Positions 24,725 to 33,906 are shown, counted from the first letter of the stretch. The stretch is DNA of 57,509 nt from Flavobacterium sp. SUN052 (GCF_028867935.1 NZ_JAPQNS010000025.1:1-57509); one strand, 5' to 3'. Notes: generated from the sequence alone by a model not told the origin. Made by a program: numbers and translations.

Positions 24725-25384
24725 ATGCTTATTCGTCTTTCATTAGCGCTGTTTCTGCTCGTTGGTATGGCCCTGGTTCCGGCCAAACCCAAACGCGTTA
24801 TTTTCTTCGGTGATTCTATTACGCAGGCCGGAGCCAGGCCAGGCGGTTATATTATGCGGATTGGTGATATACTGGCCAAGCAAAACAAAGCGGCCGATTA
24901 TGAGCTCATTGGCGCGGGCATCGGTGGCAACAAAGTCTATGATCTATTCTTACGGATGGAAGACGACGTGCTGGCCAAACAGCCTGATCTGGTTTTCATT
25001 TACATCGGTGTTAATGATGTATGGCATAAGCGTACGTCTGGTACCGGCACTGATCCCGACAAGTTTCTGAAATTCTACGAAGCTATAATACGCAAACTAC
25101 AGGCTGCCAATGCCAAAGTTGTGTTGTGTACACCAGCCGTAATTGGCGAAAAAACAGACCACTCCAACGAGCAGGACGGCGACCTGAATCAGTACAGCAC
25201 CATGATTCGCGAACTGGCAAAAAAACAAAACCTCCCGCTATGCGATTTGCGAAAGGCTTTCTTGGACTACGATCTCAAAAATAACCCAGAAAACAAAGCA
25301 CAGGGTGTTTTGACTACCGACCGTGTTCACCTCAACGATACCGGTAATCAGTTTGTGGCCGAACAGATGGTGCCGTTTTTATGA
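24725..25384 (+). CDS. SGNH/GDSL family hydrolase
   Basis: A 219-residue secreted esterase. After a signal peptide (about 1-20) come Block I FFGDSIT with the catalytic Ser, Block II GAGIGGNKVYDLF with Gly, Block III IGVNDVWHK with Asn, and Block V DRVHLND with the Asp/His pair. Such enzymes remove acetyl or other ester groups from glycans. Co-transcribed with the gluconate permease. Confidence 0.9.
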   Translation: MLIRLSLALFLLVGMALVPAKPKRVIFFGDSITQAGARPGGYIMRIGDILAKQNKAADYELIGAGIGGNKVYDLFLRMEDDVLAKQPDLVFIYIGVNDVWHKRTSGTGTDPDKFLKFYEAIIRKLQAANAKVVLCTPAVIGEKTDHSNEQDGDLNQYSTMIRELAKKQNLPLCDLRKAFLDYDLKNNPENKAQGVLTTDRVHLNDTGNQFVAEQMVPFL

Positions 25385-25386
25385 TT

Positions 25387-25446
25387 GTACAAAATCAGAG
25401 GGGCCGCAAGCAATTTATTTTGCTTGCGGCCCCTCTGATTTTGTAC
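25387..25446. terminator. Bidirectional terminator with perfect 27-bp stem
   Basis: GTACAAAATCAGAGGGGCCG... and its exact complement surround a TTTATT loop. It lies between the convergent SGNH and DUF4136 genes, 2 bases after the SGNH stop codon. Confidence 0.85.
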
Positions 25447-25459
25447 CTATACTTTTACT

Positions 25460-26056
25460 TTACGAACCCTGACGCTCAGGAAATTTCTCCACAATCCGGC
25501 GTACCTCACGGGCTAACTGCTCATTGATTCTTGCGGGATTATTAACGGCGTCCTGCACTGACCCACGCCATACCAGTCGTTTCGTGCGGAAGTCAACCAT
25601 ATCGACAACGACCGTGCCCGCCTGATACTGCTCTTGACGGTACTGTGGCCCGAACGAATTCCAGTTCCACCAGCCAGGGCCCCAACCAGCATATCCCCAA
25701 CGTCCCCAACCATAATAAGGACCATACAGATTACCGTAGGGGCCATTGTTGGTCGAAACGGTCCGGGTTTTTTCTTCCACAAAGAAGTGATAACCAATCA
25801 GCAAATCTGGCCGACGGCCACGAGCAACTTTTTGCAAACCTTTATCAGCCAGCTCTTTTTCAATAGTGCCTTCTACATTTTTACTGGCGATGTCGTTATA
25901 ATACAGCGGGTTTTTACCTGCTTTCACATCCGAATCCATCCAGGCATAAGTGCGATACTTATTAAAATTCGTATTCTGGGCCTTATCAACAGCCACCCTG
26001 GGACTACACCCCACAAAGGCTAGTAACAAACCAGCCACTATCATTAAGTTTTTCAT
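25460..26056 (-). CDS. DUF4136 lipoprotein
   Basis: A 198-residue lipoprotein with lipobox LAFVGC at the end of MKNLMIVAGLLLAFVGC. The DUF4136 body follows: NFNKYRTYAWMDSDVK, ADKGLQKVARGRRPDLLIGYHFFVEEK, a Gly/Trp/Tyr-rich loop (YGPYYGWGRWGYAGWGPGW), and GTVVVDMVDFRTKRLVWRGSVQDAV. Function unknown; the fold resembles other small envelope lipoproteins. Divergent from the next gene. Confidence 0.88.
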   Translation of the reverse strand: MKNLMIVAGLLLAFVGCSPRVAVDKAQNTNFNKYRTYAWMDSDVKAGKNPLYYNDIASKNVEGTIEKELADKGLQKVARGRRPDLLIGYHFFVEEKTRTVSTNNGPYGNLYGPYYGWGRWGYAGWGPGWWNWNSFGPQYRQEQYQAGTVVVDMVDFRTKRLVWRGSVQDAVNNPARINEQLAREVRRIVEKFPERQGS

Positions 26057-26275
26057 GTCTATTGAGTAAGTAGATTCATAAATATAACGCTATCAATGTG
26101 TAAAAAGTTTGAACTTACTGCCTTGCAACGAGCATATCTATCTATCCGGTAAGTAATGGAAAATGTATTGGGCTATTAACTAATTTATTGCCCGTTCTTT
26201 TTCAGAATAAAGGCTCTACAATGGGCTGTTCAAGGGATTCATTTATCTTGCCCCTAATTTCTAAACCTGTTCAAC

Positions 26276-27115
26276 ATGAAATCAACTGCTCTGTTCGTCC
26301 TGTGCCTCCTGATGTTGCACCCGACGTTTGCCCAGAAAAACACCCCTATCCGCGTGGCTTCGTATAATATCCGGTACAACACAGCTCAAGATGGTGTGAA
26401 CGCCTGGCCTAACCGAAAAGAAATGGTGAAAGCCCTGGTTCGTTACCACGGATTCGACCTGTTTGGTGTTCAGGAAGCCTTGCGTGGCCAATTGAATGAT
26501 CTGGCTGAAATGAATGAATTTGCTTTCTTGGGCAAGGGGCGCGACGATGGGAAAGAAGCTGGTGAACACTCCGCTATTTTCTACAAAAAAGACCACTTCA
26601 AAGTGCTCGATTCGGGTGATTTCTGGCTCAGCGAAACGCCCGACAAACCCGGTAAAGGCTGGGACGCCACCTGCTGCAATCGAATCTGTTCGTGGGCGAA
26701 ATTCAAAGATCTCATGACAAAGAAAGACTTTTACTTTTTTAGCGTTCACTTTGATCATCAGGGCGTACAGGCGCGCAAGGAATCAGGCAAGTTGATGGTG
26801 CAGAAGATGAAGGAGATCGCCAAAACTGCCACGATCATTTGTGTTGGCGACCTCAATTCTACACCCGATACCGAACAGGTGGCGACTATTCAGACACTGC
26901 TCAACGACTCATACCGCGTTACATCCATGCCGCCTTATGGTCCGGTAGGCACGTTCAACGGCTTTAAATTTGATGCCCCTATGAAAACTCGGATCGACTA
27001 CGTATTTGTCAGCAAAGACATCAACGTACTCAACTACGCCGTGCTTACCGATGCCCTGGAGCAACGCTACCCCTCCGACCATCAGCCCGTTGTCACAACG
27101 TTAGTGATCAAATAA
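26276..27115 (+). CDS. Secreted endonuclease/exonuclease/phosphatase family protein
   Basis: A 279-residue protein with signal peptide (MKSTALFVLCLLMLHPTFAQ) and the EEP fold: VASYNIRYN (metal-binding Asn), FGVQEAL (catalytic Glu), VHFDHQGVQAR, CVGDLNSTPDT and the terminal SDHQPVV with catalytic His. In Bacteroidota such secreted EEP proteins may be phosphodiesterases or extracellular nucleases; the substrate is unclear. Confidence 0.9.
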   Translation: MKSTALFVLCLLMLHPTFAQKNTPIRVASYNIRYNTAQDGVNAWPNRKEMVKALVRYHGFDLFGVQEALRGQLNDLAEMNEFAFLGKGRDDGKEAGEHSAIFYKKDHFKVLDSGDFWLSETPDKPGKGWDATCCNRICSWAKFKDLMTKKDFYFFSVHFDHQGVQARKESGKLMVQKMKEIAKTATIICVGDLNSTPDTEQVATIQTLLNDSYRVTSMPPYGPVGTFNGFKFDAPMKTRIDYVFVSKDINVLNYAVLTDALEQRYPSDHQPVVTTLVIK

Positions 27116-27253
27116 CAAGCATTGGTTTGTAGAAAAGTGCTAAGAAAGCCAACCAACAGCACCAAAGGCATTAAAATGCGTCGGGGAAGCAAAATGTGGT
27201 CAACTTGTATAACCCTAATTTTATTCCATTCCCATATTCGTGCGTTCTTTGTA

Positions 27254-27271
27254 TTCGTTAATAGTAACGAA
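27254..27271. promoter_or_regulatory. Palindrome before the M28 peptidase gene
   Basis: TTCGTTA-ATAG-TAACGAA is a perfect 7-bp inverted repeat 20 bases before the peptidase start. Candidate operator or leader hairpin. Confidence 0.35.
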
Positions 27272-27291
27272 CTAATTATCAAACTCCATCA

Positions 27292-28929
27292 ATGCCTTCA
27301 TTGACGCATTTTTCGGGCGTAGCTGCCGTGGTCGGTAGCCTGATTTCGCCCATTTTGCTTGCTCAGGCCCCCAAGCCTAATACGGCCCGCCCGGAAACCT
27401 ACGCTCAAACAATCACTGCTGACGACCTGCGTAAGAACCTGACAATTCTGGCCGCCGACGATATGGAAGGTCGTGAAACCGGAACGCGTGGTCAGAAAAA
27501 GGCGGCTGAGTTTATAGCCAAACAGTTTTCGACCGATGGCCTCAAGCCCATTGTTCCCGGTGCCGATGGCAAAACCGGCTATTTGCAGCCTTTTACGTTG
27601 TACAAAAAAACGTGGGGCGATTTTTACATAAAGTCGGGCGGAAAGCAGTTTGCTTACCTGAAAGATTTTCTGGCCAACGGGTTGCTTAGCCTGCCTCAGG
27701 AAACAAGCTACGAAACCGTTTTCGTCAACTATGGTATTGTCGATGACAAATTCAACGATTATGTAAACCTTGATGTAAAAGGCAAGGCAGTAGTCATGCT
27801 CGACGGAGAGCCAAAAAATGCGGATGGCTCGTCGGCGGTGAGTAACACCAAAGAGCCATCAAAATGGGGAAAGCCCGATAGCTGGCGTTCCCGTGCCCAG
27901 GTTGCGAAAGACAAAGGAGCTGCGCAGATCTTCATTGTATCGGCATCTAACGGTGACGAATTCAAGCGGATGCTAACCGAGCGGGGTGCTTTGCAACAGC
28001 GGTTCAACCGTTTGAGTTTGAAAGCTGGTCAGGAAAACGTCGGAACGGTTGGCACGTTCATGGTCTCAACCGATATGGCCGCTGCTCTATTGGGCAAGTC
28101 CACCGAGCAGATGCAGAAAGCCATCGAGCAAATCCGCTCGAAAGGAACCAGTTCGGTTGGCAAACTGGCCGGAAACGTATCGGTAAAGGCTGAGCGGAAA
28201 GACGAAAACGTTCAGACAGAGAACGTAATGGGCTACATTGAAGGCTCTGACAAAAAGGACGAAGTAGTTATCGTGTCAGGTCATTACGATCACATTGGCG
28301 TTAGCCCAGATGGTCAGATTAACAACGGCGCGAATGACGATGGTTCGGGAACGGTTTCGGTGCTTGAACTGGCTCAGGCATTTGCCAAAGCTAAGGCAGA
28401 AGGCAACGGCCCACGCCGGTCAATGCTGTTTCTGACCGTTGTGGGTGAAGAGAAAGGCTTGTTGGGTTCGGAATATTACGCTGATATTAGCCCGGTTATC
28501 CCGCTGGCCAATACAGTATGTGACCTCAACATCGATATGGTTGGCCGGGTCGACGATTTGCATCAGAATAAGTCGCCCAAAGACAATTATATCTATGCCA
28601 TTGGCTCCGACAAACTGTCGTCGGACTTGCACCGGATCAGCGAAAATGCTAATAGCCAGTACACCCAGATGGAACTGGACTACAAATACAATGAGCCCAG
28701 CGACCCAGAGCGTATTTATTACCGTTCAGATCACTACAACTTCGCGAAGCACAAAATCCCTATTATCTTTTACTTCAACGGTCTTCACGCCGATTACCAT
28801 CGCCCAACCGACGATGTAGAGAAAATCGACTTTAAGCTGGCTGAAAAAACGGCTCGTCTGGTGTTCTACACGGCCTGGGAAGTAGCCAACCGTGAAGAGC
28901 GTTTGAAAGTAGATAGTAGTAAACCGTAA
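27292..28929 (+). CDS. Secreted M28 family metallopeptidase
   Basis: A 545-residue exported zinc aminopeptidase. Signal region 1-25, a helical lead (ITADDLRKNLTILAADDMEGRETGT, typical of Bacteroidota M28 enzymes) and a PA-like insert (RAQVAKDKGAAQIFIV) precede the catalytic domain: SGHYDHIGV, NDDGSGT, EEKGLLGSEYY, DIDMVGR-type Asp and the closing YRSDHYNFAKHKIP with the last His. It should trim peptides outside the cytoplasm. Followed by a terminator. Confidence 0.92.
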   Translation: MPSLTHFSGVAAVVGSLISPILLAQAPKPNTARPETYAQTITADDLRKNLTILAADDMEGRETGTRGQKKAAEFIAKQFSTDGLKPIVPGADGKTGYLQPFTLYKKTWGDFYIKSGGKQFAYLKDFLANGLLSLPQETSYETVFVNYGIVDDKFNDYVNLDVKGKAVVMLDGEPKNADGSSAVSNTKEPSKWGKPDSWRSRAQVAKDKGAAQIFIVSASNGDEFKRMLTERGALQQRFNRLSLKAGQENVGTVGTFMVSTDMAAALLGKSTEQMQKAIEQIRSKGTSSVGKLAGNVSVKAERKDENVQTENVMGYIEGSDKKDEVVIVSGHYDHIGVSPDGQINNGANDDGSGTVSVLELAQAFAKAKAEGNGPRRSMLFLTVVGEEKGLLGSEYYADISPVIPLANTVCDLNIDMVGRVDDLHQNKSPKDNYIYAIGSDKLSSDLHRISENANSQYTQMELDYKYNEPSDPERIYYRSDHYNFAKHKIPIIFYFNGLHADYHRPTDDVEKIDFKLAEKTARLVFYTAWEVANREERLKVDSSKP

Positions 28930-28962
28930 TAGACAAGGGAGCATTTCTCCCCTGTCTATTAC
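28926..28962 (+). terminator. Terminator after the M28 peptidase gene
   Basis: GTAATAGACAAGGGAG pairs with CTCCCCTGTCTATTAC (one mismatch) around a short loop. It overlaps the M28 stop codon, and its right arm covers the stop of the minus-strand relic at 28959-29108. Confidence 0.65.
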
Positions 28963-29108
28963 AATCCTAGTCTCAAAATAGCGCTTGTTCCTACTGATAC
29001 TCGCCCGTTTGCTTCGTAACGAATCTGACGGGCGTTTGCTATTTGAGGGGTACTAATTATAACAAGGTGCTTTACCGTTGCCTGATCGATGGTGGTCGAC
29101 ACGCGCCC
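28959..29108 (-). pseudogene. C-terminal relic of a PQQ-dehydrogenase-like secreted protein
   Basis: About 48 codons remain open, reading RVSTTIDQATVKHLVIISTP...ILRLGL and a stop. They match the last residues of the protein at 30749-32077 (HVPTTTDQATVKHLVTISSP...VLRLGL) at all but about six positions, with about 85% DNA identity over 145 bases. Differences are mostly silent, so the copy diverged while still coding and then lost the rest of the gene. Homology stops 7 bases before the sigma-factor stop codon. Confidence 0.75.
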
Positions 29109-29114
29109 AAACTA

Positions 29115-29651
29115 TTAAGCGTACTTTCTTAACTTCTGCAATCCTATTCTAATTCTAGTTTTGACGGTTCCAATAGGCATATCCAACATTTTTGCTACTT
29201 CCACGTGGGTATAACCTTCAAAGTAAATAAGCTCAAAAATATTTTCTGTTTCGCGGGGTAGATTATGGATTAGTTCACTGAGCCCAATTCCGTCTACTTT
29301 ACTATAAATAAAGCAGTAGTTTTCGTTAAATGCATTTAGATTAACTTCGTCAATAGGGAGATGTATTTTCTTATTACGAATCTCGTCAAAAGCTGCATTT
29401 CGGGTAATATTAATTAACCATGTGAACAGTCTACCCTTTGTATTATCATAATAGTTTATTTTCTGATGTATTTTTATAAACACATCTTGCAAAATATCCC
29501 GAGAGACCTCTTCATCGAGTAAAATTTTTCTAATAATGCCAAATAAAGTAGGTGCATATTGGTCGTACAGCAATGAATATGCTTTAGTGCTTCCCTGCCT
29601 AAGCTCGGTTACTAATTGATCTTCTGTATAATCGAATGGCAAACATTTCAT
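29115..29651 (-). CDS. ECF-type sigma-70 family RNA polymerase sigma factor
   Basis: Region 2 is LLYDQYAPTLFGIIRKIL...DILQDVFIKIHQKI...FTWLINITRNAAFDEIR; region 4 is LPRETENIFELIYFEGYTHVEVAKMLDMPIGTVKTRIRIGLQKLR, a complete helix-turn-helix. I start it at MKCLPFDYTEDQLV (29651, 178 residues), since the 42 upstream residues do not look like an ECF N-terminus. The gene and its divergent neighbour are clearly AT-richer than the surroundings. No anti-sigma factor is adjacent, so the signal is not visible. It may have arrived by transfer. Confidence 0.88.
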   Translation of the reverse strand: MKCLPFDYTEDQLVTELRQGSTKAYSLLYDQYAPTLFGIIRKILLDEEVSRDILQDVFIKIHQKINYYDNTKGRLFTWLINITRNAAFDEIRNKKIHLPIDEVNLNAFNENYCFIYSKVDGIGLSELIHNLPRETENIFELIYFEGYTHVEVAKMLDMPIGTVKTRIRIGLQKLRKYA

Positions 29652-29777
29652 ACCATAGCCAGTTAAGTATTTTTTCGCAAATAATCGCAGTAATATTAAA
29701 CCTTTTTTGTTCTGATTATCAGCAACTTCTTTGCAATTATCAACCTTAATCTGGACTATATAAATAGGTATATTCAC

Positions 29778-29785
29778 TATATTTG
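29778..29785 (+). promoter_or_regulatory. -7 box of the LuxR-type regulator gene
   Basis: TATATTTG matches TAnnTTTG and lies 74 bases before MALFND (29860). It ends on the GTG of the longest frame (29785), so that upstream start would not be transcribed. Confidence 0.5.
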
Positions 29786-29859
29786 TGAGTCTATACCGCC
29801 AAATTATATTTTATCAAATAGTTATTCTCATCACTTTTGCTCTTTCTGCTTCTTATGTT

Positions 29860-30678
29860 ATGGCACTTTTTAACGATTCTATAGAATTAAATCGTTTACA
29901 TGGAGCGGATGTTTTGTACAACCGGATAGCGAAACTCTCTGAGCACTATTTTAGAGAAGATACTTTGGACGATACAAGTGAGTTTATTAAACAAGCTCAA
30001 CGTCTTATAGAAGGAGCAAGAAGTACTGATACTATAATTGGCATTTTCGATCATAGAACTTGGTCACCAATGATTGAAATAGGAGCAGACGAATTTTGGG
30101 GCCCAATTTCGGGAACAAAGGAAGATCGTATAAAAACTATTTTAAGCTTTCTCGACAATGGCTATCAAAGCTTCCCTATAGATTCTGTTCGTTGGCAGAT
30201 TAGTGTGCTTAATGAAATTCCATTTGCTGAGCGTATCAATTTTAGGTTTTACCACTGCGGTATTCGTTATAAGCTACCTACACAAAAACAAATTAGCTTA
30301 TTTTCGCAAGGTGTTCCTTTTCAATACGACGCATTACGAAACTTTAGTTATACATTTAATTATGTTCAAAATGTTTCACATTTAATTAAGAAAGAGTTTA
30401 ATAGTTATTGGATACGGATGAGTTTCGGAAAAAACAGTGAGTTTGTGCGAACATTTTACGGAGCAACTAAGGAATACTCAAAACGGGATTTATTGTCAAA
30501 TCGGGAAAAAGAAATTTTACGATTAATTGCCCAAGATATTCCTACCAAAGAAATTGCAGATCAATTATCAATCAGCACAAATACTGTAAGCAATCATAGA
30601 AGCAACATGATTGAGCGGCTTGGAGCGAGGGATACGACAGCTTTAGTCCAGATCGCTAAAATGGTTTGTATGATCTAG
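29860..30678 (+). CDS. LuxR-type HTH transcription regulator
   Basis: A 272-residue regulator if it starts at MALFNDSIEL (29860). The C-terminal HTH (about 210-270) reads LSNREKEILRLIAQDIPTKEIADQLSISTNTVSNHRSNMIERLG, a textbook LuxR/GerE domain. The N-terminal ~200 residues are mixed alpha/beta and could be a PAS-like sensor, but I see no receiver Asp and no clear ligand motif. Divergently paired with the ECF sigma gene and equally AT-rich. Its targets are unknown. Confidence 0.85.
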   Translation: MALFNDSIELNRLHGADVLYNRIAKLSEHYFREDTLDDTSEFIKQAQRLIEGARSTDTIIGIFDHRTWSPMIEIGADEFWGPISGTKEDRIKTILSFLDNGYQSFPIDSVRWQISVLNEIPFAERINFRFYHCGIRYKLPTQKQISLFSQGVPFQYDALRNFSYTFNYVQNVSHLIKKEFNSYWIRMSFGKNSEFVRTFYGATKEYSKRDLLSNREKEILRLIAQDIPTKEIADQLSISTNTVSNHRSNMIERLGARDTTALVQIAKMVCMI

Positions 30679-30748
30679 GGAGAGTCGCGAAGAACGTTTG
30701 ACAATACAACTAAAACGCCAACGGCATTGAAACTATAAACAACCCAGT

Positions 30749-32077
30749 TTATAACCCCAGTCTCAAAACAGCGCTTGTTCCTACTGATATTCGCCCGTTG
30801 GCTTCGTAACGAATCTGACGGGCGTTTGCTATCTGAGGAGAACTGATCGTGACAAGGTGCTTAACCGTTGCCTGATCAGTAGTAGTCGGCACGTGTCCAC
30901 ACGACCAGGTGGCTGCATTGTGCCAACTACCCGCCTGCACCGTCTGGCAGTCGCTGAAGTAGGTAATCTTGTATAATGACCCCGACCCCCGGCTGGTGTA
31001 GTACAAATAACCGTCTGGTGCCAGTGTAATACTTAAATCCTGGCCGGACGTTCCCGTAGCAAACGGCGACCGAACCGCCGTTGTCCCCGACAGGTCGAGC
31101 ACATTAATCCAGGCGTTACAGAAATCCTGAAAGAAATATTTCCCTACGAATGAAGCCGGATAAACCGAGGTCGTTGGGTTGTAGAACACACCGCCCGTAA
31201 TGGCGCAGCCCTTACCGTCGCCAGCACCGTGTTGGTATGCATACACTGGGTTGGTTAGGGCCGTATTACTACTAACGCCCTCCGCAAGGGGCCAGCCAAA
31301 GTTGTGACCACCCGTACTGGCATCGTTAATTTCCTCCCAGGTTGACTCTCCAACGTCGTTCACAAATAAGCGCCCAGTGCCGGGCTGCACAGCCAGTGTA
31401 TATGGATTCCGCAACCCATAGGCCCATATCCGTCGCTGCGAAGCCGAACCCGTAGGAAACGGATTATCAGTTGGCGTTGTGCCATCGGGATTTATACGAA
31501 GCACTTTGCCCAAATGGTTATCAAGGGTTTGCGCATTAGCCCTATTCGCATTTTCACCAACAGCAATATACAGTTTGCCATCTGGCCGAAAAACCATCGA
31601 TCCACCGTTGTGGTTGGTGGCTCCGCTCAGCGGGTCTAAGTCGAGCAGGACAACTTCGCTGCCCGGCACTACGACATCGCCATTGGCGGTAAACCGACTG
31701 ACCCGATTATGGACAGTGACGCTGCCGCTGGTCGGGACCGTATAATATAGATACAGGTGTTGATTCGATGCGAAAGCGGGATCAAAAGCAAGTCCAATCA
31801 ACCCTCTTTCCCCACTGGCATCAACCGTTAGTGATACGAAGGGTGCAGGGAGCAGGCTCCCATTTTTCACAATGAGTAGCGCACCGTTCTGCTGGCATAT
31901 AAAAAAGCGACCATCAGGTGCTGGCACCACCACGGTTGGCCCACTTATACCCGAAGCAATAGCTGTCTGACTAAAACCAGTCGGAAACGATTGAGCCTGG
32001 ACTGGCTTTGTCCACAGGCACTGCGCAGAAACCAGAAACGCAAATAGCCAAACGCTGAGTGTAGAGTACGAACGCAT
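30749..32077 (-). CDS. PQQ-dependent sugar dehydrogenase family protein, secreted
   Basis: A 442-residue exported six-bladed propeller of the soluble glucose/aldose dehydrogenase family. After the signal peptide (about 1-28) come GLIGLAFDPAFASNQHLYLYY, TNHNGGSMVFRPDGKLYIAVGENAN, LRINPDGT, YGLRNPYTLAVQPGTGRLFVNDVGESTWEEIN and a GPDGYLYYTSRGSG-like last blade. A C-terminal ~65-residue beta module (WSCGHVPTTTDQATVKHLVTI...LRLGL) is of a type common on secreted Cytophagales proteins. That module is duplicated as a relic at 28959-29108. Confidence 0.88.
   Translation of the reverse strand: MRSYSTLSVWLFAFLVSAQCLWTKPVQAQSFPTGFSQTAIASGISGPTVVVPAPDGRFFICQQNGALLIVKNGSLLPAPFVSLTVDASGERGLIGLAFDPAFASNQHLYLYYTVPTSGSVTVHNRVSRFTANGDVVVPGSEVVLLDLDPLSGATNHNGGSMVFRPDGKLYIAVGENANRANAQTLDNHLGKVLRINPDGTTPTDNPFPTGSASQRRIWAYGLRNPYTLAVQPGTGRLFVNDVGESTWEEINDASTGGHNFGWPLAEGVSSNTALTNPVYAYQHGAGDGKGCAITGGVFYNPTTSVYPASFVGKYFFQDFCNAWINVLDLSGTTAVRSPFATGTSGQDLSITLAPDGYLYYTSRGSGSLYKITYFSDCQTVQAGSWHNAATWSCGHVPTTTDQATVKHLVTISSPQIANARQIRYEANGRISVGTSAVLRLGL
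30752..30897. repeat. Second copy of the diverged ~145-bp direct repeat
   Basis: The 3' end of the PQQ-dehydrogenase gene matches 28962-29107 in the same orientation at about 85% identity. The two copies bracket the AT-rich sigma/LuxR module. Confidence 0.75.
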
Positions 32078-32164
32078 ACGAGCAAGTTTATGGTTGTGAC
32101 TTGCTTAAAGTTAGTGACTAAGTAGACTAATTACACTTTTTCTGAGCGTATGGGATGTTTACTT

Positions 32165-32203
32165 CACCCCTCTCCTTCATAAGGAGAGGGGTCGGGGGTG
32201 AGG
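32165..32203. repeat. REP-like repeat, single copy
   Basis: CACCCCTCTCCTT-CAT-AAGGAGAGGGG followed by TCGGGGGTGAGG is the same unit as the pair at 6700-6839. It lies between two minus-strand genes, 9 bases after the amidohydrolase stop side. Confidence 0.7.
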
Positions 32204-32211
32204 TGGATACA

Positions 32212-33852
32212 TTACTCTTTACCCGACCCAATCTTAGCGGGTTTCATGGGCATACCGGGCTGGCTAATTTCGAAGTTCTCTTTCTTTTTGGCCTCGGATA
32301 CCATGGCCCGCACATCGGCCAGAAGTTTTTTGGCGTCGTACACCACACCATCTTTCACGGTGTACGTGACGCCCCCAACGCGTTCAACTTCGTTTTTGTC
32401 GTTGAGGTGAATGGCTCCGGTACCGTATAGCGTTTTAAGGTTAGCCAGCGGGTTTTCCTTCACAATAACGAAATCGGCCAGTTTCCCAATTTCAACTGAT
32501 CCAATCTGGTCGGCCATACCCAAAGCTTCGGCCCCTTTGATGGTGGCGGCCCGCACCACTTCGAGGGGATGAAAGCCTGCTTCCCGCAGTAGCTCCAATT
32601 CACGGATATAGGCAAACCCGTAAAGCTGATAGATGAATCCCGAATCAGAACCCGTTGTGACGCGGCCTCCCCGGTTTTTGTATTCGTTGATAAACTCCAT
32701 CCAGAGTTGGTAATTCTTTTTCCAGGCTACTTCCTGCTCGGTGCCCCAATTATGCCAGTACGACCCGTGCGAAATACGGCTGGGGCCATAGAATCGCCAT
32801 AGCGAAGGCATGGTGTATTCATCGTGCCACTCGGCCCGGCGGGCCAGCATTAGTTCGCGGTTGGCTTCATAAATGTTGAATGTTGGATCAAGCGTGAAAT
32901 CCATGCGGATCAGCGAGTCCATCACGGCGTTCCATTTGGGCGTGCCCGGTTTAGCAGCTTGTTGCCATAGGTTACCGGCCTCTGTAAAGCGATCCTGCTC
33001 GTTGCTGTAATTGTAGGTAGCGGGGTAATTCTGCACGGTGCGGTCGGCAAAGAGGGCTTCGGGCAGGCCATACCAGTGTTCCATTGACGTTAGGCCAGCC
33101 TTCGCAGTTGCCAGCACGTTCATGCGGGCAACCTCTAGCTGGGCGTGGTGACAAGCCGAACGGAGGCCCAGTTTCTTATTCTCTTCCAGAGCGGCCTTAA
33201 AAACCGTCGGCTCTGCCCCAAAAAACTTGATTCCGTCGGCACCCCGTTTAGCATTTTGCTGCACCCAGGCGCGCGCCTGTTCGGCGGTAGTAATGGGGTC
33301 TTTAGCACCCTGTCCAAACACCGTATAGGCCAGAATACGTGGAGCGACAATCTCGTTGCGCGTACTTTTGGCGCGATGCTCCAACACCCAGTCGAGGCCG
33401 TTTCCTGCCGACGGATCGCGGATAGTGGTGATGCCATGACCAAGCCAGAGTTTAAACACATATTCGGCATTGGCCCCTTGCGCCTGTCCACCAATATGGC
33501 CGTGCATATCGATAAAACCCGGCATTAGATACATACCCTCACAGTTCAGTTCTTTATCGCCGGCTTTAGCTTGCGGACGACTTTTGGCGTCAATCGGAAC
33601 ACCGGGATTTCCTACCTGCCGAATCTGGGCAATGCGATTCTTCTCGACTACAATATCAACGGGTCCAATCGGGGGCGCACCTGTGCTATTGATCAGCGTC
33701 ACTCCCCGAATAATAAGTCGGTCGTAAGGGCCATCGCCTTCACCAGATTTACGAGCGGGGGCTTTCTCAACGGTAGAAGCCTGAGCAAACAGGTGCTGAG
33801 CGTTAGCAATGAGGACGAAACAGAACGAGAAGACGAAGTAGAGATGTCGCAT
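32212..33852 (-). CDS. Secreted amidohydrolase family protein
   Basis: A 546-residue exported metal hydrolase (signal peptide about 1-23). Metal and active-site candidates are MPGFIDMHGHIGG (HxH), DGIKFFGAEP, RSACHHAQLE and TGSDSGFIYQ, with the C-terminal SVEIGKLADFVIVKENPL beta-sandwich typical of imidazolonepropionase-like amidohydrolases. Substrates in this family range from dipeptides to hydantoins; the exact one is not visible. Divergent from the following unknown pair. Confidence 0.88.
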   Translation of the reverse strand: MRHLYFVFSFCFVLIANAQHLFAQASTVEKAPARKSGEGDGPYDRLIIRGVTLINSTGAPPIGPVDIVVEKNRIAQIRQVGNPGVPIDAKSRPQAKAGDKELNCEGMYLMPGFIDMHGHIGGQAQGANAEYVFKLWLGHGITTIRDPSAGNGLDWVLEHRAKSTRNEIVAPRILAYTVFGQGAKDPITTAEQARAWVQQNAKRGADGIKFFGAEPTVFKAALEENKKLGLRSACHHAQLEVARMNVLATAKAGLTSMEHWYGLPEALFADRTVQNYPATYNYSNEQDRFTEAGNLWQQAAKPGTPKWNAVMDSLIRMDFTLDPTFNIYEANRELMLARRAEWHDEYTMPSLWRFYGPSRISHGSYWHNWGTEQEVAWKKNYQLWMEFINEYKNRGGRVTTGSDSGFIYQLYGFAYIRELELLREAGFHPLEVVRAATIKGAEALGMADQIGSVEIGKLADFVIVKENPLANLKTLYGTGAIHLNDKNEVERVGGVTYTVKDGVVYDAKKLLADVRAMVSEAKKKENFEISQPGMPMKPAKIGSGKE

Positions 33853-33906
33853 AGTGTACAGGTCGTAAGATGATGGTTTTCTAGCACAAGATAAGGCGAA
33901 TGCCTG

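Noticed and set aside
27122..27304. 60-residue plus-strand frame between the EEP and M28 genes
   Set aside because: Basic and patternless, overlaps the M28 start; no sign of a real protein.
28962..30897. Transposon or integron ends for the repeats around the sigma/LuxR module
   Set aside because: The repeats are coding, about 85% identical and in direct orientation, with no transposase or target-site duplication; they are paralogous gene ends.
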